A stretch of 64,000 nt of DNA from Algicella marina. GTDB lineage: Bacteria; Pseudomonadota; Alphaproteobacteria; Rhodobacterales; Rhodobacteraceae. Where the stretch lies: positions 3,270,501-3,334,500 of the forward strand of contig NZ_CP046620.1 in NCBI RefSeq assembly GCF_009931615.1, in the 5' to 3' direction. A program made the position numbers and the translations under genes. A model generated the notes under the pieces. It was given only the letters and a program-made list of their open reading frames with translations, did no database searches and was not told the DNA's origin. Positions 37,074-46,222 of the stretch are shown here, piece by piece (within the stretch, counting starts at the first letter, position 1; the number at the start of each line of letters is the position of its first letter).

Positions 37074-38981
37074 GTGCCTAAAGTGCCGTATCAGAAACTG
37101 ATTGCCGTCGGTGCCATAGCCTTATGTATTTCGGCACCGGCCAGCGCGTTCGAGCTTTTCGGCTTTCGGATTTTTGAAGGTGATGCGGAAAACGACGATC
37201 GTGTCGAAATCCTGAATCCTCTTTCCTATACGGCGGAACCGGACATCCGGACATCCGACAAGGGATTGCGAAACAATTTGCTTTCCTCCTCCGATGTCTA
37301 TCAACGACGGGATATGCCGGCCTCCGGCTCCGCCGGGTTAATCGTGACGGCCAAAGCAGACTATCGGCGGCTGTTGGCGACATTGTACACGGAGGGCTTT
37401 TACTCCGGCGCAATCAACATTCGGATCAATGGACAGGAGGCCGGGAACCTTTCCAATACGACACAGTTGGCCGAGCCTGTTCAGGTGACGATTTCCGTCG
37501 ATCCCGGGCCGGAGTACCGCTTTGGTGAAACGCGGTTTGAGAACCGGCCTCCGAAATTCAGCCTCGGTGAAAACGCGCCACTGGATGCGGTTCGTCGGGA
37601 TTTCATTGCCGGGGAAACAGCGCGGGCGGATGTGATTGACGAAGTCGGCAACGAAGCTGTCGATGCCTGGCGGCGGGCGGGGTTTCCGCTGGCCAAGGTT
37701 TCTGATCGATCCGTCATCGCCGACCACCCCGGGCGGCGTGTGGATGCCACCATCACACTTGATCCGGGCAGACAGGCTGCCTTCACGCAGCTGGGTGTGC
37801 GCGGGACGGAACAGGTAAGTCCGCGCTTCGTCCGCTATATGGCAGGCATTGAGCGGGGTGATCCCTTCACACCGGAAGCCATCAAGAAGGCTCGGGACAG
37901 GTTGACCCGGCTGGGCATCTTCAATTCCGTGCGTATCGCCGAGGGTGAAGTGATCCGTGACAACGGTCTGTTGCCGGTGGTCGCGGAACTGCGCGACCGA
38001 AAGCCGCGACGCATCGGTGTCGGCGCAACCCTCTCGACGCTTGACGGTCTTGGGTTGGAGGCATTCTGGCTGCATCGCAATGTGCTGGGCCGCGCGGAGC
38101 GGTTGCGGTTCGACGCCGCTGTCGGTGGTATTGGCAATGTTACGGAGCCGGAAGACTACGACTACCTCGCCAGTGTGAGCTATCGAATTCCCGGCGTCTT
38201 CAACCCCGATACCGATCTCGAACTCGGGGGGTCTGTGGAACAGAACGTATACGATCTGTACCGTGAGCGCTCGGTGTCAATCTACGGCGGATTTCGCCGT
38301 ATCTTTACCGATCGGCTGGATGGCAGCCTGTTTTTTGAAACGTCGTATTCCCGCGTTGAAGATGATACCGGAACCCGCGAATTCCTGACGCTTTCCGCAC
38401 CGGCCGAACTGACTTTCGACAAGCGCGATGATCCGAGCGACGCGACACGGGGCTACTATCTTTCCGGCAGCCTTACGCCCTTCTACGAAGTCGAATACGA
38501 CTCTGCCGCCGTGCAGGGTACACTGGACGCGCGCGGCTACATTTCCTTCGGGGCAGAACGGGGAACCGTACTTGCCGGGCGGATCGGGCTGGGTACCGTG
38601 CTCGGCGGGGAATTGCGGGATCTGCCGCCTGACATGCTGTTCTTTGCCGGTGGAGGTGGGTCGGTTCGCGGCTACACCTACAAGTCCATCGGCACGGAAG
38701 TTGACGGCGACACTCTCGGCGGGCGTTCGCTTCTCGATTTTTCGGCAGAGATCCGGCAGAAGATAACGACCAACATCGGCGTTGTAGGGTTCCTTGATGG
38801 TGGTTACGTCACCGACGATACGCTGCCGTTTTCTGGTGTCGATCCGTTGCTCGGCGCTGGCCTCGGATTGCGGTACCGCACCGGGCTGGGGCCGCTGAGG
38901 CTGGATGTTGGCACACCGCTGAATGGCCGTTCAGGTGACCCGACTGTCGCGTTTTACATCGGTCTCGGACAGGCGTTCTGA
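37074..38981 (+). CDS. tamA: Autotransporter assembly factor TamA (BamA family)
   Basis: TamA is an Omp85-family outer-membrane barrel that works with TamB in outer-membrane protein and lipid handling. The 635-aa product starts at GTG 37074 with GGGAG just upstream. It has a signal peptide to about residue 25, POTRA-type repeats (VTISVDPGPEYRFGETRFENRP; VDATITLDPGRQAAFTQLGVRG), and a 16-strand barrel with FFAGGGGSVRGYTYKSIG, the conserved loop-6 RGY motif, and a final Phe. Its TGA shares a base with the tamB ATG. Confidence 0.93.
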   Translation: MPKVPYQKLIAVGAIALCISAPASAFELFGFRIFEGDAENDDRVEILNPLSYTAEPDIRTSDKGLRNNLLSSSDVYQRRDMPASGSAGLIVTAKADYRRLLATLYTEGFYSGAINIRINGQEAGNLSNTTQLAEPVQVTISVDPGPEYRFGETRFENRPPKFSLGENAPLDAVRRDFIAGETARADVIDEVGNEAVDAWRRAGFPLAKVSDRSVIADHPGRRVDATITLDPGRQAAFTQLGVRGTEQVSPRFVRYMAGIERGDPFTPEAIKKARDRLTRLGIFNSVRIAEGEVIRDNGLLPVVAELRDRKPRRIGVGATLSTLDGLGLEAFWLHRNVLGRAERLRFDAAVGGIGNVTEPEDYDYLASVSYRIPGVFNPDTDLELGGSVEQNVYDLYRERSVSIYGGFRRIFTDRLDGSLFFETSYSRVEDDTGTREFLTLSAPAELTFDKRDDPSDATRGYYLSGSLTPFYEVEYDSAAVQGTLDARGYISFGAERGTVLAGRIGLGTVLGGELRDLPPDMLFFAGGGGSVRGYTYKSIGTEVDGDTLGGRSLLDFSAEIRQKITTNIGVVGFLDGGYVTDDTLPFSGVDPLLGAGLGLRYRTGLGPLRLDVGTPLNGRSGDPTVAFYIGLGQAF

Positions 38982-41900
38982 TGCGGTTCATTCCACTCCT
39001 TGCACTGATCGTTCCCCTTGCCCTGCCGGTTCAGGCCCAGGATGAGGTGGAGGCCGGTGACGATGACAACGGTTTCATCATCAACTTGTTGGAAGACCAG
39101 TTATCGACGGAAACGCGGACCATCAGGTTATCAGGCGTCTCCGGTGTGCTTTCGAGCTCCGCCAGCGTCAAGAGGATCACGATCTCAGACCCTGAAGGTA
39201 TCTGGCTACAGATCGATGATGCGGTCATCGACTGGAATCGCTCTGCCCTGTTACGGGGACGGGTCGAGGTGGAGGAATTGTCGGCGGAACGTATTGCGAT
39301 TCCGCGCAAACCGATCCCCGATCCGAACGCCCTGCCCCAGGCAGAAGCGGAGCCGTTCAGCGTGCCGGACCTGCCCGTCTCGATCGAACTCGGTGGCCTG
39401 AAGATCGACCAACTGGTTTTTGGCGAGGCGTTGTTCGGACTTGCCGCAGAGATGGAGGTCGAGGGGGCGCTGTCAATAATCGACGGCGAGTTCGAGACCA
39501 CATTGGCGATGCAACGCCTTGACGGTCCCGGCGGTGAATTCGATCTTGCGGCCAGTTTCAGCAGTGCGAGCGAAGAGCTGAATGTCGATCTGAAATTCGC
39601 AGAACCTCCAGAAGGTATCCTTGCCAGTGCTCTGAACCTTCCGGAGCGGCCGGCTGTCAATCTTGAGGTTCAGGGCAGCGGGCCTCTATCCGATATCGAA
39701 ATCGTGCTTGCGCTGGAAGTTGATGAGTCGCCATTGGCGCAGGGCAACCTGCATCTTTTCCAAAACGAGGGATTGCAGGCTTTCGAAGCGGACCTGACGG
39801 GACAGTTGCAGAATATCGTGCCGGCGGAATACGCGCCGTTCTTCGCGGGAGATGCCAGTGTCGCGGCAGCGGGAACAGCGCGGGCGGATGGCGGTTTCGC
39901 GGTCAGTCAATTCAGCGTTGTCACCGGCGGGCTTAATCTCAACGGCAGCGCGGTTACGGAAGCAAGCGGCTTTCTAGCCTCTGCACAGCTCAACGGCACC
40001 GTCGGCTCGCCCAACGGTGACGCGCTCACATTGCCATTCGGTGGCGGCGACACGACGGTTCAGGGCGGTACGCTGACCTTTTCATTCGGACAGGGCAGCG
40101 GTGATGAATGGGGCGGCGAGTTCGAACTTCATGATCTGGTCAGTGGCGATGTGCGTGCGGCTGACGTTCGGCTGGCAATCGACGGCGAGGCGCAGAACCT
40201 GCAGGAGCCGGCAGCGCGGGCGCTTTCCGGCGACGTGACGGCGGCGATCAGCGGAATCACCTCGCCCAGGGCCGAAATTGCCGAGGCACTGGGAGAGCGG
40301 ATCGACGCATCTGCCGCCTTTGCATGGCAGGCGAATGCGCCGGTAACCCTGGAGAATCTTGTGATCGCGGGTTCTGGCGTGTCGCTGAACGCTGCGGGCG
40401 AGTTTGCAGACCTGATGTTCGATGGCAAGGTCGAGGCACGGGTGACCGACCTGGCACCATTCGCCAATCTTGCCGGGCGCAACCTTGGCGGCTCTGTCTC
40501 GTTCTCTTCCGAGGGCAGTGTCTCGCCGGTGTCAGGAGCCTTTGACCTGGAATTGCAGGGCCAGACCGATGGGCTGATGATCGGGGAGCCACAGGCGGAT
40601 GTGCTGCTGTCGGGTCTCACCAGCCTTTCAGGTCAGATCGCGCGAAACGAAAACGGGATCAGCGCAGATAGCTTTTCGATCAGCAATGATCAGATCCAGC
40701 TGACGGCGCAGGGGCGATATGCCAGCACCGATACGGATTTTGCACTCACCGCTGCTTTGGCGGACATCGGGCTGCTGACGCCAAACGGGTCCGGTGAGGT
40801 AAGCGTGATCGCCCAGGCCATTGGCCCGGCGGACCGGATCAACCTTCAGGCAGAGTTGACGATGCCATCCGGACGGATGGTGGAGCGGTCTGTCGAAGGG
40901 CTGAAAGTGGGGTTTTTTGGCGAAATCGAGAATGGTGGCCAGATCATCGACGGATCGCTGCGCGGAGAGGGGATGATCGGCGACGCCGCATTGAATCTGC
41001 GCGGTATGCTGGCTGTGGATGACCGGCTGCGGGCATTCAAGGACTTCGCCCTGTCGCTCGGCGAGACGGAGGTTTCCGGCACGGTCGGACAGGGCGCTGA
41101 CGGCAAGTTCGCGGGATCGGCAAGGGTGATCTCGCCCGATCTGTCGGTACCTGCGGCGCTGGCGCTTATGGAAGTAGAGGGCAGTGCCGATCTGAGGACC
41201 GTTATTTCCCGTTCCGGTGGCGGCCAGAGGCTGGAAGTTGCCGGTTACGTCAATGATCTGGCGGTAGGCGGGCAGCAGATAAGGGCGCTCGACCTCAATG
41301 TTGATGTTCTCGATATATTCGGCGTGCCTCTGGCTGCCGGCACGGCGCGCGCGTCCGGTGCGGTGCTGGGCGGGCAGGAAATCGAGGATCTTTCGCTGAG
41401 CGCTGAGCGTTCCGGGCAGGCTATGGACCTGAAGGCATCCGGCCGACTCGTGCGCGGGACCGAATTCGTGCTGGCCGGCGGGCTTTCCAATCTGGATCCC
41501 GGCTATCGGCTCGATCTGTCCGACCTTGTTTTGCGCGATGGTGAGCATGAGGCCGTTTTGCAGGAGCCGGCGACGCTTTCCGTGGTCGGCACTTCCATCG
41601 ACTTCACGCCTCTGGAACTTTCGGTCGATGAGGGAAGCTTGCGGGCAGCGGGTTCGCTGGACGAGCAGTGGGACATCTCCGTCGATATCGCCAATCTGCC
41701 CCTTTCCGTCGCCGACCTCGTGGTGCCCGATCTGGCAGTTCGCGGGCAGGTGACCGGCCGTGCCGAGATCGGTGGGCCGAAGGCAAATCCGGACATCGAT
41801 TTCCAACTTGATGCGACCGGCCTGACGGCGGCACCGATCACGCAGCAGGGTCTGCCGGAACTGAACGTATCCGCGCAGGGGCGCACGGATGCCAAGCGCC

Positions 41901-43603
41901 TGCAGGTAGATGCATCCCTGCAGGCAGGCTCCGTTCTGGATGCCAGAATTGCTGGGGCGGTGCCACTGGCAAACGAAGCTGGCAGTTTCGATCTCCAAGG
42001 CCGGATCGAGCGTCTGGATCTGGCGATAATCAATGCGTTCGCTGGTGATCGCGGCATCACGGGACAGGCCAACGGTGAGTTCACGGTCGCGGGCACACTG
42101 GAGAGCCCGACGGCTGGGTTTTCAATTGCCGGCACGGGCATCTCAGCCGATGCCATGCGGCAGAACGGCGTCAGGCCGGTGGCGATCCGGGCCGAGGGTG
42201 ACTTCGCGGACGAAGTTCTGACGGTGCGCACGGCGGAACTGACGGGTGGCAACGGCTTGCAGTTCAACGCCAGCGGTACGGTGCCCATTACCCGCCAAAC
42301 CGTGGATATATCCTTCCGGGGCAACTTACCGCTTTCTCTTGCCAACGTCGCACTGGCAGAGCAGGCAACCCAGATCAGCGGCACCCTGACAACGAATGGC
42401 AACGTGCGCGGCCCATGGTCCAGCCCCGCCTTCTCCGGCTCCGCCACTGTCAATGGCGGCACGATCGTCGATCCGTTGCGCAACCTGAGGCTCAACAACC
42501 TTGCACTGAACGCGGATTACTCCGGAACCGGCCTGAACATCCGCAACATTTCTGGCCAGTTCGAACAAGGCGGCAGCCTGCAGGCGCAGGGCCGTCTGGG
42601 CTTCGGGCGTGGCCTTCCGGCAGATTTGGCAATGAGGATAGACAATGCCCGCTACTCTGACGGTGAACTCGTGCAGACGACCGTTTCGGCCAATCTGGAA
42701 ATAAATGGGCCCCTGCTCGGAGACGGGCGGCTTTCCGGCCAGGTCGACATTGGCAAGACAGAGATTACGGTGCCCAGCAGCTTTGGTATCCGAGAGGGCG
42801 TCCTGCTCGACGTTCAACATCTTAGCCTGCCGCGCGATGCGGCGATGACGTTGCAACGTGCGGGCCTGCCAGAGAGGGAAGAGCCATCTCCTGCCGGCAG
42901 CGGCAGTAACCTGCGGCTGGACATCACCATCTCCGCCCAGAACCAGATTTTTGTACGGGGGCGGGGGCTGGACACGGAACTTGGCGGCACCGTCGTGGTG
43001 CGCGGTCCAATATCGAACGTGCGGCCCATTGGCCAATTCGACCTGATCCGAGGGCGGATCAGCATCCTCGGTCAGCGAATCGATTTCGATGAAGGTTCCG
43101 TCAACCTCTCCGGCGACTTCGATCCGCGTATTCGTCTGGTGGCAACGACGATCGCCACCGATACGACCGTCAACCTGATTGTGGAGGGGCGAGTTTCAGA
43201 CCCGGAAATCACGCTCACCTCCAGCCCGGAACTGCCTCAGGACGAAGTGCTGGCATTGCTGATCTTTCAGCGGAACCTGAGTGAACTCACACCGTTCCAG
43301 GTGGCCCAGCTTGCTACCGCAGCGGCCTCTCTGGCCGGCGGCGGCGGTGGTGGTCTGCTGGACAATCTGCGCAGTTCCACCGGCCTTTCCAACCTCGACA
43401 TCGTGACAGGTGATGACGGAGAAGTGGGTGTGCGTGCTGGCGCATACCTGCGCGACAACGTGTATCTGGACGTGGAGGCGGAGGACGATGGCGACGCCAG
43501 GGCAACAATCAATATCGACATCACCGACAGCCTGCGTGGGCGAGCCACCTTCGGTAACGACGGTGACAGCAGCATCGGCATCTTCTACGAAAAGGATTAT
43601 TGA
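38981..43603 (+). CDS. tamB: Translocation and assembly module protein TamB (DUF490)
   Basis: A 1540-aa AsmA-like protein anchored at the inner membrane by an N-terminal signal/anchor and spanning the periplasm as a long beta groove. TamB pairs with TamA and is implicated in lipid transport to the outer membrane and in assembly of barrels. Most of the length is repetitive beta sequence (GxxLNASGxxx units), and the C-terminal 300 residues form the DUF490 domain: GTVVVRGPISNVRPIGQFDLIRGRISILGQRIDFDEGSVN in part, SSPELPQDEVLALLIFQRNL, ending FYEKDY. Length and C-terminus are intact. Confidence 0.93.
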   Translation: MRFIPLLALIVPLALPVQAQDEVEAGDDDNGFIINLLEDQLSTETRTIRLSGVSGVLSSSASVKRITISDPEGIWLQIDDAVIDWNRSALLRGRVEVEELSAERIAIPRKPIPDPNALPQAEAEPFSVPDLPVSIELGGLKIDQLVFGEALFGLAAEMEVEGALSIIDGEFETTLAMQRLDGPGGEFDLAASFSSASEELNVDLKFAEPPEGILASALNLPERPAVNLEVQGSGPLSDIEIVLALEVDESPLAQGNLHLFQNEGLQAFEADLTGQLQNIVPAEYAPFFAGDASVAAAGTARADGGFAVSQFSVVTGGLNLNGSAVTEASGFLASAQLNGTVGSPNGDALTLPFGGGDTTVQGGTLTFSFGQGSGDEWGGEFELHDLVSGDVRAADVRLAIDGEAQNLQEPAARALSGDVTAAISGITSPRAEIAEALGERIDASAAFAWQANAPVTLENLVIAGSGVSLNAAGEFADLMFDGKVEARVTDLAPFANLAGRNLGGSVSFSSEGSVSPVSGAFDLELQGQTDGLMIGEPQADVLLSGLTSLSGQIARNENGISADSFSISNDQIQLTAQGRYASTDTDFALTAALADIGLLTPNGSGEVSVIAQAIGPADRINLQAELTMPSGRMVERSVEGLKVGFFGEIENGGQIIDGSLRGEGMIGDAALNLRGMLAVDDRLRAFKDFALSLGETEVSGTVGQGADGKFAGSARVISPDLSVPAALALMEVEGSADLRTVISRSGGGQRLEVAGYVNDLAVGGQQIRALDLNVDVLDIFGVPLAAGTARASGAVLGGQEIEDLSLSAERSGQAMDLKASGRLVRGTEFVLAGGLSNLDPGYRLDLSDLVLRDGEHEAVLQEPATLSVVGTSIDFTPLELSVDEGSLRAAGSLDEQWDISVDIANLPLSVADLVVPDLAVRGQVTGRAEIGGPKANPDIDFQLDATGLTAAPITQQGLPELNVSAQGRTDAKRLQVDASLQAGSVLDARIAGAVPLANEAGSFDLQGRIERLDLAIINAFAGDRGITGQANGEFTVAGTLESPTAGFSIAGTGISADAMRQNGVRPVAIRAEGDFADEVLTVRTAELTGGNGLQFNASGTVPITRQTVDISFRGNLPLSLANVALAEQATQISGTLTTNGNVRGPWSSPAFSGSATVNGGTIVDPLRNLRLNNLALNADYSGTGLNIRNISGQFEQGGSLQAQGRLGFGRGLPADLAMRIDNARYSDGELVQTTVSANLEINGPLLGDGRLSGQVDIGKTEITVPSSFGIREGVLLDVQHLSLPRDAAMTLQRAGLPEREEPSPAGSGSNLRLDITISAQNQIFVRGRGLDTELGGTVVVRGPISNVRPIGQFDLIRGRISILGQRIDFDEGSVNLSGDFDPRIRLVATTIATDTTVNLIVEGRVSDPEITLTSSPELPQDEVLALLIFQRNLSELTPFQVAQLATAAASLAGGGGGGLLDNLRSSTGLSNLDIVTGDDGEVGVRAGAYLRDNVYLDVEAEDDGDARATINIDITDSLRGRATFGNDGDSSIGIFYEKDY

Positions 43604-43661
43604 TCCGTGAGATGGCTTCAGTGCATCGGTTGCGGGTAGAGCAGTGACGCACGCGAGTTAA

Positions 43662-44618
43662 ATGCCTTTCAATTCCAAGGTTACAATCAATCACCTTGTC
43701 CTTCAGCGGGACAAATTCGCCTTTCGGGACTGGCTCTCGATCATGATGCGTGTCGGCAATGGCATCGGCGAGAAAAATCTTTCCATGATGGCGGCAGGCA
43801 TCGCGTTCTTTGCGATGCTGGCGCTGTTTCCCGGGCTGACGGCAACCATCTCCGTCTATGGTTACTTTGCCGATCCCGTGGTGGTGCAGGACAACATCTC
43901 GCTGCTGCGGCCGGTCCTTCCCGAGGAGGTCTATGCGCTGGTCGATCAGCGAGTCACCGCGCTCGTCACTTCAGAACGGACGACATTGGGTCTTGCATCG
44001 CTTGTCAGTTCGCTGCTGGCGACGTGGAGCGCACGGGCCGGCGTTACGGCGATGATCTCGGGCCTCAATGTCATCTGCCGGGAAGAAAACACCCGGAACT
44101 TCATCTGGAACATGGTCGTCGCCTACGGTCTGACACTGTTGATGCTTGTGGTGGTTCTGATGACACTGGCGACCGTGGTTGTCGTGCCCACAATCATGGC
44201 ACTGGTGCCCCATGGAGACGACAGTAAACTGCTGATCGACGTGATACGCTGGCTGGTGGCGCTGATGTCCGTCACCATCGGGATCGGGGCGCTCTATCAT
44301 TTCGGGCCCAGCCGCAGATCGCGTCGATTGCCCTGGTTGACCATTGGTTCAGTTTTCGCCGTGCTCATGTGGATCGTGGTCTCGACACTCTTTTCCATCT
44401 ACCTGCGGAATTTCGGCAACTACAACGAGGTTTATGGCTCCCTCGGTGCGGTTGTCGCGCTGCTGATGTGGTTCTACCTTTCGGCTTTCGTGGTGCTGCT
44501 CGGCGCCGAACTCAATGCGGAGATCGAAGATCACGCCATCGACGTGATACGGGAGCGCTATCCGCATCTGCTGGCGCGCAACGATCCCATCATGCGAGAG
44601 ATCATGGGAGACTTGTGA
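43662..44618 (+). CDS. YihY/virulence factor BrkB family membrane protein
   Basis: A 318-aa inner-membrane protein with about six helices. NLSMMAAGIAFFAMLALFPGL is the family's opening block, followed by LASLVSSLLATWSARAGVTAMI, and GSLGAVVALLMWFYLSAFVVLLGAELNAEIE closes it (shown in part). These segments define the YihY/BrkB (UPF0761) family, whose molecular role is unsettled; recent work in E. coli suggests a part in phospholipid transport together with TamB-like proteins, which the placement right after tamAB would fit. The spacer to tamB is 58 bp. Confidence 0.93.
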   Translation: MPFNSKVTINHLVLQRDKFAFRDWLSIMMRVGNGIGEKNLSMMAAGIAFFAMLALFPGLTATISVYGYFADPVVVQDNISLLRPVLPEEVYALVDQRVTALVTSERTTLGLASLVSSLLATWSARAGVTAMISGLNVICREENTRNFIWNMVVAYGLTLLMLVVVLMTLATVVVVPTIMALVPHGDDSKLLIDVIRWLVALMSVTIGIGALYHFGPSRRSRRLPWLTIGSVFAVLMWIVVSTLFSIYLRNFGNYNEVYGSLGAVVALLMWFYLSAFVVLLGAELNAEIEDHAIDVIRERYPHLLARNDPIMREIMGDL

Positions 44619-44710
44619 TTTTAGTGTCCATGCGGTTACTTTCGCGGTCGGGCTGGAGCCTCCGCGCCCGCGCTTCTGGACAATCTCAGGCAAAATCGTA
44701 GAATTCGAAC

Positions 44711-45418
44711 ATGGTCAGGTACAACGGCAATCTCGAAGTCCAGTACCCCGAGGATACCCTTCTCGGCCAGTTGGAGCCTGCGACACGGACTGCACTCGAA
44801 AAGGTCTGGACAGTGACCCGTTATGGAAGCGGGCAGGTGGTTCTGGACCACGAGGAAGACAGTTTCGATGTGTTGTTTCTCCTGGAAGGGGCCGTCCGGG
44901 TTCACAATTTTTCCGCGAAGGGGCGGGAAGTATCGTTTTCGAATATTTCCGAGGGCGACTGTGTCGGCGAATTCGCGGTGATTGACCACGAGCCCAGATC
45001 CGCCAGCGTTCTGGCGACAGAGGAAAGTCGTATTGCGCGGGTTTCGGACACGCAGTTCCGCGAAATTCTTGCCACCCACCCAGACATCAGCTTCGCCTTG
45101 CTGAAGCGGCTTGTCGGCAAGTTGCGGGAAATGACACGCCGGGTTAGCGAGTTCACTGCCCACAAGGCGGATGATAGAATTCGACTTGAATTGATACGGA
45201 TGTTCCGGGCGGTGGAATCCCGCGATGGTTCCGCAGAGTTGCGCAAGCCTCCGACACAGGCGGACCTGGCGGCCTTTGTGTTTACGAACCGGGAGGCCGT
45301 GGCACGTGAAATCGGACGGATGCGCAAGGCAAAGGTGCTGGAACGACGCGGGCGCGGAATGTTCGTGCCGTCAGTCGATGCGCTGGAAGAGTACCGGGCC
45401 GAACGACGTAGCGACTGA
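44711..45418 (+). CDS. Crp/Fnr family transcriptional regulator
   Basis: A 235-aa regulator: an N-terminal cyclic-nucleotide-binding fold with GRE-like turn GDCVGEFAVIDHEPRSASVLA, keeping the Gly-Glu and Arg-Ser-Ala residues that bind cAMP in CRP, a long dimer helix (about 135-150), and a winged helix with PTQADLAAFVFTNREAVAREIGRMRKAKVLERRGRGMFV. No Fe-S cysteines of Fnr are present, so a cAMP-type sensor is likely. Its targets are unknown; its stop is 3 bp from the convergent phosphatase gene. Confidence 0.88.
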   Translation: MVRYNGNLEVQYPEDTLLGQLEPATRTALEKVWTVTRYGSGQVVLDHEEDSFDVLFLLEGAVRVHNFSAKGREVSFSNISEGDCVGEFAVIDHEPRSASVLATEESRIARVSDTQFREILATHPDISFALLKRLVGKLREMTRRVSEFTAHKADDRIRLELIRMFRAVESRDGSAELRKPPTQADLAAFVFTNREAVAREIGRMRKAKVLERRGRGMFVPSVDALEEYRAERRSD

Positions 45419-45421
45419 ACG

Positions 45422-46222
45422 TCAGGCTCGAACCGAAACGAACTCGATTTTTCCGGGCTGAAGCACGGCAGTGGTCAGGCACCCCGTGTCGCTCGCGCCG
45501 GTGTCCACGATGAGATGTCGTGCTGAGAGTGCCGGCCTTCTTCCGGCCAAATGACCCTGAATGACCCATGATCCATCGGGACGGGGCGTCGCACGGCTGC
45601 GGTGACCCCATGTAAGTGTATCAGGCGACTGACGATGCAGTGGCACCATCGGGTCCGCCCCGGCGTGAGAAACGAAGATATTGCCGGAGCGGGTGCTCAA
45701 TTTCAGGTCTCTCAGGAAGGAATGCACCCGCGGCGGAATTGCGTCTGCCAGTTTTTCCGCCAGCCTGTCCAGATCCGCCTTTGTTGCATAGAACGGATGC
45801 AGCGGATCAAGCCCATAGCTGCGCAGAGTAGCGCGTCCGCCATGCATCAGCCAGTCGATCGCCCGCGTCGGCTCACGCAAAAACTCCATCATCATGATCT
45901 CATGGTTGCCCTTCAGGCACGTTGGTGGTGCATTCCCGGCCGCAAGGTCTGCGAGAAGAGAGAGGACGCCTGCGCTTGCCGGTCCGCGGTCTACGTAATC
46001 GCCGACAAGAATGATCCTGCCGCCACTTCGCTCACGAAGTTTCCACACCCTTTCCAGCACGCGCTCCAGCAGGTCGAGACAGCCATGCACATCACCGATG
46101 ACGTAGAGCGGTTCTTCCGGTGCCAGCGTATCGATCTGGTACGGATCGAAAACCGGAGAACGCTCCCGCACTCCAGTTTCCGGCAAGACGCGGTCAGGCA
46201 GGTAGTGAATGGTGCATGTCAT
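45422..46222 (-). CDS. PPP-family serine/threonine protein phosphatase-like metallophosphoesterase
   Basis: A 266-aa protein from the ATG at 46220-46222, which has GGAG six bases upstream; two in-frame ATGs further up lie deeper in the preceding gene. The PPP signature set is complete: GDVHGC, GDYVDRG, GNHE and VSHAGAD, binding two metals. Such enzymes dephosphorylate Ser/Thr/Tyr proteins or diadenosine tetraphosphate. Its first 29 bp overlap the end of a copolymerase/tyrosine-kinase-like gene, so the two are probably made together. Confidence 0.85.
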   Translation of the reverse strand: MTCTIHYLPDRVLPETGVRERSPVFDPYQIDTLAPEEPLYVIGDVHGCLDLLERVLERVWKLRERSGGRIILVGDYVDRGPASAGVLSLLADLAAGNAPPTCLKGNHEIMMMEFLREPTRAIDWLMHGGRATLRSYGLDPLHPFYATKADLDRLAEKLADAIPPRVHSFLRDLKLSTRSGNIFVSHAGADPMVPLHRQSPDTLTWGHRSRATPRPDGSWVIQGHLAGRRPALSARHLIVDTGASDTGCLTTAVLQPGKIEFVSVRA